DNA from: Filobacillus milosensis | GTDB lineage: Bacteria; Bacillota; Bacilli; Bacillales; Alkalibacillaceae | DNA length: 64,000 bases | Reading direction: 5' to 3' | Assembly (NCBI RefSeq): GCF_004402015.1 | Contig: NZ_SOPW01000011.1 | Location: 50,060 to 114,059, forward strand | Part shown: positions 40,243-49,784 of the stretch, in pieces | Position numbering within the stretch: position 1 is the first letter of the stretch | Layout: each line of letters opens with the position of its first letter | The notes under the pieces: model-generated | The model's database searches: none | What the model was told of the DNA's origin: nothing | The model's input: the letters and a program-made list of their open reading frames with translations, nothing else | Position numbers and translations under genes: made by a program

Positions 40243-41300
40243 TATTGAGTAACACCTTCTGTTTTCAAATCAATCTTAGACCTCACCCAATCTATATGCT
40301 CTTTGAAATTATCTTCAGTGACTTTCCGCCCAAAATCTTCTGGCACACCACCTGCACCACTAATCTTTTTCGCAATATCATCCCCAACATGAGGGTAGAA
40401 ATGATGCCCATCAAAATAATTTGAAATGTTCTCCGTTACTGAATTTGGGTACATAAAGTTATAAACAGTATCAGTCGATTCAACAATATCTTCTAACCAT
40501 TTTTCATAGTCTCCGAAGTTACCTTCTTCGACTAGAGCATTAAACAGTCCTTCATAAGTCGGTGTTGTATAAACTAAGATCTCAGTCTCAGGATACGCCG
40601 CCTCTATGTCCTGTAAAACCTTTTTAAATTCCGGGTTATATTCATACTTGTCCCCATAGAACATCCTTTTAAATTTAGCGATTTTTGCCTCAGTTTGCTT
40701 AATCTTAACTTCCCGAGGAAATTCTTTAGCTAGCGCGACATTCTCACGATTGTAATTTCTTAAATCAACAATTTCATCCGCCTTTGATAGTTCATAGTTT
40801 CGCTTTGCATACTCATAAATATCTTGAGACAATAAAATTTTCCACCTGTAAAAAGGTTCTTCAACCGTCTCGATATACTCATCAATATTTAGATCTTCTT
40901 TACTCTGCGACAAACTGCTTTTAAAAAAGTCGACGCCGATTATAATCCGCTCAAATTCGCTACCTTTTTCACGCACCGCATAATCGATTAAACTTTTATA
41001 TTCTTTAAAAGACAAATCACTAACCGAGAAGTTGTAGACATCCATCCCTGTAAAACTATGTTGATTAATGTACGTCGATCGACTACTTCCAATTAGAAGA
41101 GTGTCATAATCAAAATCTGAATAGTAGATGTGATTCACTTTCTGCTGGCGTTCATCAATCTCAGCCTGAACATCATTGTATTCGTGCGCATGACCGAACG
41201 TCCACATGGGGTCGATCCAATAATTAAATCCAGCAAAAGACCCAAGGCCAAGGCCAGCTACTAATAAAAATGTCACGATAAAACTTTTATAAGAGACCAT
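40242..41300 (-). CDS. SGNH O-acetyltransferase partner (PatB/DltD/AlgX-like)
   Basis: A 352-residue membrane-anchored protein. One N-terminal helix (about 7-27) is followed by an SGNH-like extracytoplasmic domain. The nucleophile block is LLIGSSRS (Ser72/73), and the Asp-His pair is YFDGHHF (Asp297, His300). It lies 11 bp after the MBOAT gene, the usual pairing in which MBOAT moves acetyl groups across the membrane and the SGNH protein attaches them to a polymer. In B. anthracis, PatA/PatB acetylate the secondary wall polysaccharide; here the target is inferred. Confidence 0.82.
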   Translation of the reverse strand: MVSYKSFIVTFLLVAGLGLGSFAGFNYWIDPMWTFGHAHEYNDVQAEIDERQQKVNHIYYSDFDYDTLLIGSSRSTYINQHSFTGMDVYNFSVSDLSFKEYKSLIDYAVREKGSEFERIIIGVDFFKSSLSQSKEDLNIDEYIETVEEPFYRWKILLSQDIYEYAKRNYELSKADEIVDLRNYNRENVALAKEFPREVKIKQTEAKIAKFKRMFYGDKYEYNPEFKKVLQDIEAAYPETEILVYTTPTYEGLFNALVEEGNFGDYEKWLEDIVESTDTVYNFMYPNSVTENISNYFDGHHFYPHVGDDIAKKISGAGGVPEDFGRKVTEDNFKEHIDWVRSKIDLKTEGVTQ

Positions 41301-41311
41301 AAGGATACTCC

Positions 41312-42757
41312 TTAGAAATTAAAGTATAAAAACTCAGAGATTTTCTGAAGTTGTAAGGCAGCGTATATAAATAATCCGACCGCGAATAATGCGTGAAGAG
41401 GTGTGGGTTTCAATTTTTCCGTCAACTGATTTGAGTTCCTTAAGAAAACTGTAATGATAAACGCGCCGATTAAAAATAGTCCTAACTTTATTAAATCATC
41501 CATTAATGTAAATGTGTAAAGCCATTCATCAGATAAACCTAACCCCAACCGAGCATTCATAATACTTGGAATCTGTACACCATTTAAACCAACCATCGCA
41601 GATAAAACCTGCATCGCAGTTGTAAAATCTGGTGCGCGGAACAATACCCAAGTCGCGTTAATGAACTGAAACGTCACGAACCAGGCAAGTAGAGTAGGTA
41701 ATCTAAATCCAGCCTTACTCCAAAAACGGTGAATCACACTCGCAATGCCGTGTAACATACCCCAAACCACGAATGTCCACCCTGCACCGTGCCACAAACC
41801 GCTGATAAAAAATACGATTAATATATTTCCATAAATACGAGCAGCATGGACGCGACTTCCGCCAAGCGGGATATAAATATAATGCGTCAAAAAATTCGTC
41901 AACGTAATATGCCAGCGACGCCAAAAATCCTGTATACTTACTGCTTTATAAGGAGAATAAAAATTAGTTGGCAATTTTATATTAAATAGCAATGCCGCAC
42001 CAATCGCCATATCCGTATAACCACTGAAGTCGAAATACAACTGGAAGGTATACGACAGAGACGTCACCCAACCATCAAAGAAAGTAAGGGTCTCAGCTGA
42101 GCCAAATCCAGTAGTCGCCCAAATCGCGAACGTATCTGCGATGGCCACCTTTTTAAACAAACCTATAGAAAAAATAAACAACCCCTTAGCAATGTTCTCC
42201 GCATGTATTTTTCGATTATTAGAATCCATATATTGCGGCATCACAATGCTGTGGTGCACAATTGGACCCGCAATTAACTGTGGGAAAAAAGAAACGAACA
42301 ACGCATAGTTTAAGAAATTACGCTCCTTAGCAACACCACGATAAGAATCTACTAAATATGCAATTTGTTGAAAGGTGAAAAAGCTAATCGCTAAAGGCAG
42401 GATCAAATGTAATACGTTAAAATTCGCCCCAAACGCATAGTTTAAGTTTTCTACTAAAAAATCATAGTATTTAAAAAATCCTAATAGCGAAACATTGAAC
42501 AAAATCCCTAAAGTCAAGAATGCTTTTTTCTGAATCCCAACCTGAATTTTCGTTAACCAGATTCCAATAAAAAAGTTCACAAAAATAGAAGCCAAAAGAA
42601 GCGGCAGATAGATTGGATTCCACCAACTATAGAAAAAAAGCGACCCGCATAAGAGCCACACTTTAGCAATCGAGAAATTGAATCTATTTAAAATATAGTA
42701 ACCAATAAACATGACTGGTAGAAATACAAATATAAATTCGAACGAGTTAAATAACAT
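41312..42757 (-). CDS. MBOAT O-acyltransferase (AlgI/PatA-like)
   Basis: A 481-residue polytopic membrane protein of the AlgI/DltB/PatA group that passes acetyl groups across the membrane. Diagnostic segments are FFPQLIAGPIVHH, LYFDFSGYTDMAIGAALLF, FWRRWHITLTNFL and GLWHGAGWTFVVWGMLHG, which contains the catalytic histidine. I chose ATG at 42757 with AGGGGA upstream; the longer frame lacks an RBS. First gene of a two-gene operon with the SGNH protein. Confidence 0.93.
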   Translation of the reverse strand: MLFNSFEFIFVFLPVMFIGYYILNRFNFSIAKVWLLCGSLFFYSWWNPIYLPLLLASIFVNFFIGIWLTKIQVGIQKKAFLTLGILFNVSLLGFFKYYDFLVENLNYAFGANFNVLHLILPLAISFFTFQQIAYLVDSYRGVAKERNFLNYALFVSFFPQLIAGPIVHHSIVMPQYMDSNNRKIHAENIAKGLFIFSIGLFKKVAIADTFAIWATTGFGSAETLTFFDGWVTSLSYTFQLYFDFSGYTDMAIGAALLFNIKLPTNFYSPYKAVSIQDFWRRWHITLTNFLTHYIYIPLGGSRVHAARIYGNILIVFFISGLWHGAGWTFVVWGMLHGIASVIHRFWSKAGFRLPTLLAWFVTFQFINATWVLFRAPDFTTAMQVLSAMVGLNGVQIPSIMNARLGLGLSDEWLYTFTLMDDLIKLGLFLIGAFIITVFLRNSNQLTEKLKPTPLHALFAVGLFIYAALQLQKISEFLYFNF

Positions 42758-42913
42758 GGTGATTCCCCTAAAATTGTAATAGAATACCATTCTCATAATA
42801 CGACAAAACTCACAACTAGACAATATCTCGCGCTTAATATTAACTTTCCAGTAAGATCTAAAGTATGTATTTATTAAAAGATGCCCACAATTAAAACAGG
42901 GGGGATGTGAGCC

Positions 42914-44815
42914 TTGAATGCATTAAAACAAATTGCAAAATTTATATTTAGACATATAGAAATCCCAATCTTATCATCACTATTATTCATTAAAATGGTA
43001 TGGTTTGCCCAAGAGACCGGGATTTACTTTTTAACAAAAGACCGAATCATGGTTAATATAGGAGAAGTCATCTTGCTATTCTCTATTGTTCTTTTATTTT
43101 CCAGGGTAAGTCGACTGCTTGTCTTATTTTTTATTGGATTTATAGGATCTTTTATCATTTACGCGGATCTCGTATACTTCCGTTATTTTGGTGACTTAAT
43201 TACCACACCAGTCTTGAGTCATTCGAGTCAGATGGGAGATATCTCAAGCAGTATTACAGAGCTAATGTATATTAGAGATTTCAGGTTCTTTATTGATATC
43301 ATCTTAGTTCTGGTCGCATACATCATTCTTAAGATAAAAAAAGTGAAGCAGTATTTAATGTGGAAAGAACGCTTAGCTTTATTAGCGGTTGGGTTAATCG
43401 CAGGGCTGTATATGACGATCACACCTATTAACAACTACACAGAAGAATATGGTACAAACCTATTTGTAAACACATGGTCGAACGTATCAGTTTACAATGT
43501 TATTGGCCACTTAGGCTTCCACGTTTTTGAAACGCAAAAGTATGTAAGAGACAACATCATTAACTCTCCAACATTGGCAGAAGGGGAGGCAGAAAAGATT
43601 CGTGAGTGGTTTGATGAACATCATGAAAAACTCGATGAAAAAACAGAGTACTTCGGCACGGGTGAAGGAAAAAACGTAATGATGATTCAGCTAGAGTCGT
43701 ATCAAGATTATTTGCTTGGACAATCAATTAACGGTAAAGAAATCACGCCTAACCTTAATGACTTAGCAGATAATGCCTACCGATTCACGAATTTCTATCA
43801 CCAAGTGGCTCAGGGACGTACATCAGATGCAGAGTTCTTAACTCAAACATCGCTATATCCATTACCGACGGGTTCGGTTTATGTGCGTTACCCGACAAAC
43901 ACTTATGATAGTCTGCCAAGCTATTTCAAGGATTATGACTATTCCACAACTGTCTATCATTCGTATGAGGAAAACTTCTGGAACCGCTCAGTCATTTATC
44001 CGAACTACGGCTTTGATGAATTCGTAGGGAAAGGTGACTTTGAACCCGGCGAGATAGCAGGACCTTTTGAAACGTTAGGGGATGAAGGTGTCTTTAGACG
44101 CATGGTGAACGACAATGTGGCCCAGCAACCATTTTATTCATTTGTGGTCGCGCTAACGAGTCACCATCCGTATTATAATATCCCATCAAAATATTATGAC
44201 TTAGATACAAAACCATTTGATGGTACAATCTTTGCCCATTACCTCCACTCGGCTCACTATGTGGATTACGCCGTCGGACAACTGGTTGATAAGATGAAAA
44301 AAGAAGGACTATGGGAGAACACTGTGTTAGTCGTGTACGGCGACCATGACAGTGGCATCGAGTTTACAGAAAAACACGCTAAAGCACTAGGCATGGATAC
44401 TGATCCCGTATCATTGAAAAATGTTCAGGATAAAGTACCATTCATTATCCGAATTCCGGGCATGGAAGACCAGGGCCGAACATTCGACCAAAGTGTCGGC
44501 ATGATTGATGTGGCTCCGACTCTATTGCATGTACTAGGCAAAGAGAAAAACGCCTATCATTTCGGTAACAACATGTTTGATATGGAAGACCACTTAGTAC
44601 CATTTAGGTATGGTGGTTATAAAAAAGGCGACATCTATTATGATGCCTCGCTCGATGGTGAAATCGAGAACGGCTCATGTTATGATGTCTCAGAGAAAAC
44701 AGAAATAGGAGTAGAAGAGTGCGTGGAAGAAGCAAAACGAACAAGAGAAATCCTCCGCATGTCTGACGCCGTCCTCAACCATAACTTAATAGAAAAATTT
44801 AAGGCACAGGAATAA
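42914..44815 (+). CDS. LtaS-type lipoteichoic acid synthase
   Basis: Polymerises glycerol-phosphate from phosphatidylglycerol on the outer face of the membrane. About five membrane helices (residues 15-170) precede a sulfatase-fold domain. Catalytic Thr303 (GRTSDAEF), metal ligand Glu261 (IQLESYQ) and Asp477-His478 (VYGDHDSG) correspond to Thr300, Glu255 and Asp475-His476 of S. aureus LtaS. 633 residues; TTG start after AGGGGGGATGTGAGCC. B. subtilis has four paralogues, so primase or stress roles are possible. Confidence 0.93.
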   Translation: MNALKQIAKFIFRHIEIPILSSLLFIKMVWFAQETGIYFLTKDRIMVNIGEVILLFSIVLLFSRVSRLLVLFFIGFIGSFIIYADLVYFRYFGDLITTPVLSHSSQMGDISSSITELMYIRDFRFFIDIILVLVAYIILKIKKVKQYLMWKERLALLAVGLIAGLYMTITPINNYTEEYGTNLFVNTWSNVSVYNVIGHLGFHVFETQKYVRDNIINSPTLAEGEAEKIREWFDEHHEKLDEKTEYFGTGEGKNVMMIQLESYQDYLLGQSINGKEITPNLNDLADNAYRFTNFYHQVAQGRTSDAEFLTQTSLYPLPTGSVYVRYPTNTYDSLPSYFKDYDYSTTVYHSYEENFWNRSVIYPNYGFDEFVGKGDFEPGEIAGPFETLGDEGVFRRMVNDNVAQQPFYSFVVALTSHHPYYNIPSKYYDLDTKPFDGTIFAHYLHSAHYVDYAVGQLVDKMKKEGLWENTVLVVYGDHDSGIEFTEKHAKALGMDTDPVSLKNVQDKVPFIIRIPGMEDQGRTFDQSVGMIDVAPTLLHVLGKEKNAYHFGNNMFDMEDHLVPFRYGGYKKGDIYYDASLDGEIENGSCYDVSEKTEIGVEECVEEAKRTREILRMSDAVLNHNLIEKFKAQE

Positions 44816-44832
44816 TTCCTGTGCCTTTTTTA
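44801..44832 (+). terminator. Terminator of the LtaS-type gene
   Basis: An 11-bp stem AAGGCACAGGA / TCCTGTGCCTT with ATAAT loop and T-run. Confidence 0.92.
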
Positions 44833-44840
44833 TATGTGGG

Positions 44841-45000
44841 AGGTTTTCGACATTGGTCGAAAACCAACAAATTTCAATAAACCAGTTCTAAACTACATTA
44901 AAACCGAAAAGAACTACGTTAATCTGAAGCCAAACTCCATTATTCGAAACACGAACTCCATTAAAAACTCCACCAACTCCATTAATCTCATCTTCAACTA
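44841..45000 (+). repeat. Hairpin plus 21-bp array, duplicated unit copy 1
   Basis: Begins with a 10-bp perfect hairpin (GGTTTTCGAC-ATTG-GTCGAAAACC, 44842-44865). Type C cores follow at 44870 (degenerate), 44891, 44912, 44933, 44954, 44975 and 44996, all 21 bp apart. The whole segment recurs at 45054-45213 with about three differences. Confidence 0.92.
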
Positions 45001-45010
45001 TATTAAAAAG

Positions 45011-45030
45011 TATCCGGTCTAGACCGGATA
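45011..45030. repeat. 20-bp perfect palindrome between duplicated units
   Basis: TATCCGGTCTAGACCGGATA sits between the two copies. It has no T-run and lies about 20 bp before the second hairpin. Confidence 0.8.
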
Positions 45031-45053
45031 CGCATCCACTAAAAAGAGAAAGA

Positions 45054-45221
45054 AGGTTTTCGACATTGGTCGAAAACCAACAAAATTTCAATAAACCAGT
45101 TCTAAACTACATTAAAATCGAAAAGAACTACGTTAATCTGAAGCCAAACTCCATTATTCGAAACACGAACTCCATTAAAAACTCAACCAACTCCATTAAT
45201 CTCATCTTCAACTTCAAATAT
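45054..45221 (+). repeat. Hairpin plus 21-bp array, duplicated unit copy 2
   Basis: The hairpin at 45055-45078 is identical to copy 1. Cores begin at 45084, 45105, 45126, 45147, 45168, 45189 and 45210, all 21 bp apart. The fillers are also shared with copy 1, showing a recent segmental duplication (offset 213-214 bp). Confidence 0.92.
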
Positions 45222-45233
45222 TTAAAAGAAGAA

Positions 45234-45257
45234 GGTTTTCGGCTGAAGCCGAAAACC
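45234..45257. repeat. Third hairpin of the series, with covarying stem
   Basis: GGTTTTCGGC-TGAA-GCCGAAAACC. Compared with the first two hairpins, A-T at the stem top is replaced by G-C on both sides and the loop differs, so pairing is preserved while sequence changes. Confidence 0.8.
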
Positions 45258-45325
45258 ATCAAATTAGAAAAAACCTATCTAAACTTAGAATAACAGTGCT
45301 AATTTTTAAGGGAAAACCAATAAAA

Positions 45326-45399
45326 ATTCTCTTAACCCTAAAAATTGTTCGCAATAACCTCAAAAAAATTCGCTTAATTCAAACCAAAGTTCGAAATAA
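45326..45399 (+). repeat. 21-bp phased array, minor core near ATTCGCTTAA (4 units)
   Basis: Cores begin at 45326, 45347, 45368 and 45389, exactly 21 bp apart: ATTCTCTTAA, GTTCGCAATA, ATTCGCTTAA and GTTCGAAATA. The last unit runs into the FAD-gene terminator. Confidence 0.65.
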
Positions 45400-45428
45400 A
45401 AATGCTCCCAACCCAAAAGGCTAGGAGC
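45394..45428 (-). terminator. Terminator of the FAD oxidoreductase gene (minus strand)
   Basis: GCTCCTAGCC / GGGTTGGGAGC stem-loop on the minus strand, followed by an interrupted T-run (A-rich 45394-45402). Confidence 0.75.
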
Positions 45429-45443
45429 GACACCAAACACACC

Positions 45444-47312
45444 CTACTCACTATACTTCTGCAGCAACTGCGCAGCAATATAATACCCATGCTTACGCTT
45501 AAGCGTCACATTCTCACCCAAACGCTCATAAATCTCTTCATCAATCAAGCCTAATTCAAGCGCTTGATCCCATGGCGTGGCACTCACATTAGCACCGTCA
45601 CCAAAAACCTCAACCAAGTACGAAGCGAACTCATCACGTGTAAACGACCCTTCTTTAAACGTAGGATCTTCCATGTTTGCAACCTGAATCTCACTCGCGT
45701 ACTTATTATAAGCCTCTTTATTACTACGCTCTAACCCATTCGATAAAATATTAGCCATATGCAGTCGATTTAAGTCCGATTCGATCTCCAAATCATTCTT
45801 ATAACCGCCAGTAACTACACCAAAATTAATCAAATACTGAACGGCCTCATCGAACCATTCACCTTCGTAAGGATAACCGATATCAAAATGCTCAACCTTC
45901 GCACCTTGCTTAGCCAATGTCTCACGCAAGCTCTCAATCACAACTTCAGACTTCGACATCTCCCTGAACGTCATGCCTCGTTCTATCGACAACGGAGCAG
46001 CTGTGCCTCCAGCTTCCCCGACAGCCATACCCGTTGGAATAATGCGCGCACTACCCGCCGCAAGCGAAGTATACCCTGCAGACCGACTTACAACTAACAA
46101 GTTTTCAACCTTAAGTGGCACGGTCGATCTAAATGGAATCGCATACTGTGTAGGTGCTGAAATGATGTAGCCATAATTTGATAAGTCGGTTGCTTGAACA
46201 TCGACAGGATACCCACCAAAAGCAATGCCGTCCCAAAAATCAGTGTGCGTCCAAATATCTTTCATTTTCAGCATATACTCAGATTCTATGTGGCGAGTCT
46301 CACGGACGTAGAGCTCATCAGGGTAACTGGCAATTTCCGCTTCTTCAAAACCTGGAAATTCCTTTCGTAAAAAGGTTAAAACATGCTCCGTTTCACGCTT
46401 TCCTTTTTCTATTGCAGCTTTTAGATCTGCAGGATTTGTCCCATCAACCCCAAAAATTTGTAATGCATTAATAATAACGCCTTCAGTGCCATCATCCTCA
46501 GTCGTTCGAACGATGTTTAACCCACGCAATCGAGTATTCTCCTCAACCGCATTATACTCATAAGCTAAATCGTTAAACCCCCAGGCAACAGTAGGCGTTG
46601 TTTCACCACCTCTAAACAGCCCATCACGTGCTGCTTGTTTAATCCCGCTCCAATTGACATTTTTAAAATGCATCATTAACGTTACTGCCATTTGTCGATC
46701 ACCAAGGTTATGATCGGCACCGCCTTGATAATAGGGGGCACCAGCCATCACAGCTAAGTCGCCATCCTGCGTAGCGTCAATAAAGCGCTTGCCTTTCAAC
46801 TCTAGTACATCACCATGTCGCTCTACTTTTGCACCTACTACCGTGCTACCCTCCATAACAGCATCCTCAACAGTCGTGTCCAAAGTTAAAGTTAAGTTAG
46901 GCTCACTCAACACCAAGTGCATAAAAGCATCCTTACCCCGTTCAATATCAAACGCTACATCCCCACCAACTAAGTCATGCCATTCTTTAAAAATACCGGC
47001 AACAGCTGAATCCCCGCCAATGCCATTAACTAAATCGATATAATTCAACATCCCATAAGTCATAAGCCCACCAAGACCATCACGTTTTTCAATTAAAAGA
47101 GTGTTGGCCCCATTACGAGCTGCGGCAACCGCAGCAGCTACTCCTTCAGGTTCACCACCAATGACTACCACACCATATGTTTGTCCTGCCAACTCTTCAT
47201 TTGTGGGTGCCTGATAATCGGTATGTAACTTTCCCTCGCTTGTCGAGGCCATAAGAAAAACAATAGAACCAATAACAATGACTGACAACACCAAGACATA
47301 AATATGTTTCAA
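45444..47312 (-). CDS. Membrane-anchored FAD-dependent oxidoreductase with degenerate SLH-like tail
   Basis: A 622-residue protein. The N-terminal helix (about residues 3-22) looks like an uncleaved signal anchor and would place the enzyme outside. Next comes a dinucleotide-binding loop VVVIGGEPEGVAAAVAAARNG and LIEKRDGLGG, of the FAD-dependent oxidoreductase family. From about residue 485, EWFDEAVQYLINFGVVTGGY and FTRDEFASYLVEVF resemble SLH repeats. I chose TTG at 47312, with GGGGG 7 bp upstream; an ATG at 47357 is the alternative. Substrate unknown. It is divergent from the acyltransferase gene. Confidence 0.8.
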   Translation of the reverse strand: MKHIYVLVLSVIVIGSIVFLMASTSEGKLHTDYQAPTNEELAGQTYGVVVIGGEPEGVAAAVAAARNGANTLLIEKRDGLGGLMTYGMLNYIDLVNGIGGDSAVAGIFKEWHDLVGGDVAFDIERGKDAFMHLVLSEPNLTLTLDTTVEDAVMEGSTVVGAKVERHGDVLELKGKRFIDATQDGDLAVMAGAPYYQGGADHNLGDRQMAVTLMMHFKNVNWSGIKQAARDGLFRGGETTPTVAWGFNDLAYEYNAVEENTRLRGLNIVRTTEDDGTEGVIINALQIFGVDGTNPADLKAAIEKGKRETEHVLTFLRKEFPGFEEAEIASYPDELYVRETRHIESEYMLKMKDIWTHTDFWDGIAFGGYPVDVQATDLSNYGYIISAPTQYAIPFRSTVPLKVENLLVVSRSAGYTSLAAGSARIIPTGMAVGEAGGTAAPLSIERGMTFREMSKSEVVIESLRETLAKQGAKVEHFDIGYPYEGEWFDEAVQYLINFGVVTGGYKNDLEIESDLNRLHMANILSNGLERSNKEAYNKYASEIQVANMEDPTFKEGSFTRDEFASYLVEVFGDGANVSATPWDQALELGLIDEEIYERLGENVTLKRKHGYYIAAQLLQKYSE

Positions 47313-47502
47313 TAACAAACCCCCTAAGACGACAAATTCCGCCTTAGTTATGCCCAAATATCCCCAGTCTATCCTATTATCAAAAATCTCATTCTATAAA
47401 AATTACAATAAATTAAAAGATTATAACATTTTGTAAACATCTGTAATTATTTTGCAGATTAATGTTAGTATGAATGGGGTAAATACAAGAAAGGTGATAA
47501 AC

Positions 47503-48681
47503 ATGAACAAGGCAAACAAACGTAGAAACTTAGATGAAATCCAATTAGCAAGAGCATTTGCGATTTTCACAGTTCTGATTGTCCACTCAACATCGAGTGG
47601 GATAACGACAATACCAACAGATTCAATTCTGTTTCCGATATATAACTTTTTAAATATAGCTGGAAAATTAGGGACACCGACATTTATTATGTTGAGTGCG
47701 TTTGTCCTTTTTTATAATTATTATCCACGCGAAACGAACTGGTCTTTAATGAAAAGGTTCTATGTGAAGCGGATTAAATATATCCTAGTCCCATATATTC
47801 TATTTTCTGCGATTTACTTCGTCGTGAAATGGTATCTATATTATGATTATCCAAGCTGGGGATTTGTAGCAGATAAATTTCTAACGCAGTTATCAATTGG
47901 TAAAGCACATCCACATCTATACTTTGTGTTTATTAGTGTTCAATTCTACTTGCTGTTCCCACTTTTACTTAAAATGTTTAAAAAGTTGGGGTTCCTTAGA
48001 AAAAACGCTATTTGGATCGGGTTACTGGTCCAATGGGTATGGGTATATCTGAACAAAAACTATTTTGGAATTGAAATAAAAGGGTCAATCTCTTTATCCT
48101 ATTTTTCATTCTACTTTGTTGGGGCGTTTCTTGGCATTTATTATAATGAAATTAGGGAAAAGATGCGCGAGCCAAATTATCGCTTCAAGAGGCTGATTCC
48201 TATTTTCATGGGGTATGGAATTCTTGTAATTTTATATACTGGATATATGTATCTAGCAAGAACAAATGGGCTAGGTATCATCTATGAAACTCTCCCCAAT
48301 ATAGTGATCTCTTATCTGGCTGAGTTCACTTGGGCGACGCACGCGTTATTTGCAGGCCTTGTGATTTTCTATTTCGCACACGTTGCAGAGAAAAAGTTTA
48401 AAGCTCGTACGAAAATGCTATTTATGGAAATTGGTGCGACTTCATTTGGGGTCTATCTCATCCACCCGTTAATATTGATTTACTTTAGACGTTTTTTAGA
48501 TACAGGAAGCCCGCTCGTTTATAATGGATGGCAAGTCTTCACATTTGTCATGATTACGCTTCTCAGCTGGTTGGCAGTACGGTTCGTGTACTACTTTATA
48601 CCAAGCTACTGGATCATTTTCGGTAAGTTAGATCCACAACAATTTAAACCATTAACTAAATATATTAGAGACAAAAAATAA
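47503..48681 (+). CDS. Acyltransferase family 3 membrane protein
   Basis: A 392-residue, roughly ten-helix membrane protein that acylates extracellular sugars or polymers. The family motif is near the N-terminus: IQLARAFAIFTVLIVHSTSSG, with the conserved Arg and His. ATG at 47503 follows AAAGGTGAT; the longer frame to 47452 lacks support. With the MBOAT/SGNH pair, it suggests two separate routes of polymer acylation. No fused SGNH domain is present. Confidence 0.88.
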   Translation: MNKANKRRNLDEIQLARAFAIFTVLIVHSTSSGITTIPTDSILFPIYNFLNIAGKLGTPTFIMLSAFVLFYNYYPRETNWSLMKRFYVKRIKYILVPYILFSAIYFVVKWYLYYDYPSWGFVADKFLTQLSIGKAHPHLYFVFISVQFYLLFPLLLKMFKKLGFLRKNAIWIGLLVQWVWVYLNKNYFGIEIKGSISLSYFSFYFVGAFLGIYYNEIREKMREPNYRFKRLIPIFMGYGILVILYTGYMYLARTNGLGIIYETLPNIVISYLAEFTWATHALFAGLVIFYFAHVAEKKFKARTKMLFMEIGATSFGVYLIHPLILIYFRRFLDTGSPLVYNGWQVFTFVMITLLSWLAVRFVYYFIPSYWIIFGKLDPQQFKPLTKYIRDKK

Positions 48682-48710
48682 GCAGCTGACATTAGCTGCT
48701 TATTTTTTAT
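48676..48710. terminator. Bidirectional terminator, acyltransferase and csaB
   Basis: Stem AATAAGCAGCT / AGCTGCTTATT flanked by A-run and T-run, so it serves both convergent genes. Confidence 0.92.
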
Positions 48711-49784
48711 CTAACTAAATATTTTAATGGCTTGCCTTGCTGTATCAACAGCTTGCTGCCTCTTAACAGTCACTTGCTCATTAAGACGCTGCACAACAGA
48801 TTCATAACGGTCAAAAATTTCCTTCGAGTGTGTCATGATATCTTCAGCTTCCCAGTTATCCTCCCGAACATGCCCGGCAACAGGTTGCTCGACCATCGAT
48901 GCAAACGAATCAATTTTTGGATCATACGATAACGCAACAAAAGGCGTTTCACTAATCGCCGCAAAAATTAACGCATGAAGGCGCATGCCTACAAGCAACT
49001 TCGACTCGCCAATCAACGCAATTTTTTCTTCCATTGATAAATCATGCGGTGCCACCAAACTATCTTCTCGCATCATTTTAGCGGTGTCCTTAGACGTTTT
49101 CAGGTCATGCTCACCGTGCATCGGCACAAAGACTATTCTGTACCCGTCACGAGCTAATTGGTCCAGGCTATCCGCAATTCTTATCAAATAAGGCACCTGC
49201 GTCTGCCAATCGCGCACGCTGACAGTCACCACCGGCTTGTCTACATCGGCACCATCCAACCAGTCACTCGAAAACTTCGTCCCATCAAGCCCTAACACCG
49301 GGTCTGGCACTAGCGTGACCTCAGGCCGCACGCGCATACTCTCAACTAAAGCCTTCGATTCCTCATCTCGCACCGTAATGCTATCGACTCTATTAAACGT
49401 AGATTTCAATACCCACTTAGACAACGCGCGATTAACAGGCCCAACACCTTGCGCATAAACAAACACAGGCTTGTCCATCCACTTGGCCATGCGGATGACG
49501 CCAGAATAATAAGGGATCGACTTCATCCCAGTCGCATCTTGCATCAAGCTACCGCCACCACTAATCAAGCCATCACTTTCGTGAAGCGCCGCACGTACTG
49601 CCTTCAAATCAAAACGATTAACCGACTCAACCTCATACAATTCAGCTGTCTGCTGAGGATTATTCGACAGCACAACAAACTCGATATCATCACGCAACCC
49701 ACGTAATGTGTTCACAATCGAAAACAAAATCGCTTCATCGCCTACATTGTCAAAACCATAATAACCAGAAATGACGACTCTCAT
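48711..49784 (-). CDS. csaB: Polysaccharide pyruvyl transferase CsaB
   Basis: Adds ketal-linked pyruvate from PEP to the secondary wall polysaccharide, creating the ligand for SLH domains. About 357 residues, starting MRVVISGYYGFDNVGDEAIL, with SGGGSLMQDATG and VGMRLHALIFA, as in CsaB. The ATG at 49784 overlaps the upstream stop (ATGA), with GAGGTGG before it. Last gene of the tagA-flippase-DUF5693-csaB operon. The presence of SLH proteins next door supports the assignment. Confidence 0.93.
   Translation of the reverse strand: MRVVISGYYGFDNVGDEAILFSIVNTLRGLRDDIEFVVLSNNPQQTAELYEVESVNRFDLKAVRAALHESDGLISGGGSLMQDATGMKSIPYYSGVIRMAKWMDKPVFVYAQGVGPVNRALSKWVLKSTFNRVDSITVRDEESKALVESMRVRPEVTLVPDPVLGLDGTKFSSDWLDGADVDKPVVTVSVRDWQTQVPYLIRIADSLDQLARDGYRIVFVPMHGEHDLKTSKDTAKMMREDSLVAPHDLSMEEKIALIGESKLLVGMRLHALIFAAISETPFVALSYDPKIDSFASMVEQPVAGHVREDNWEAEDIMTHSKEIFDRYESVVQRLNEQVTVKRQQAVDTARQAIKIFS

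Noticed and set aside
45888..47043. Plus-strand ORFs inside the FAD oxidoreductase gene
   Set aside because: Overlap a well-supported minus-strand gene along their whole length and show no recognisable family.
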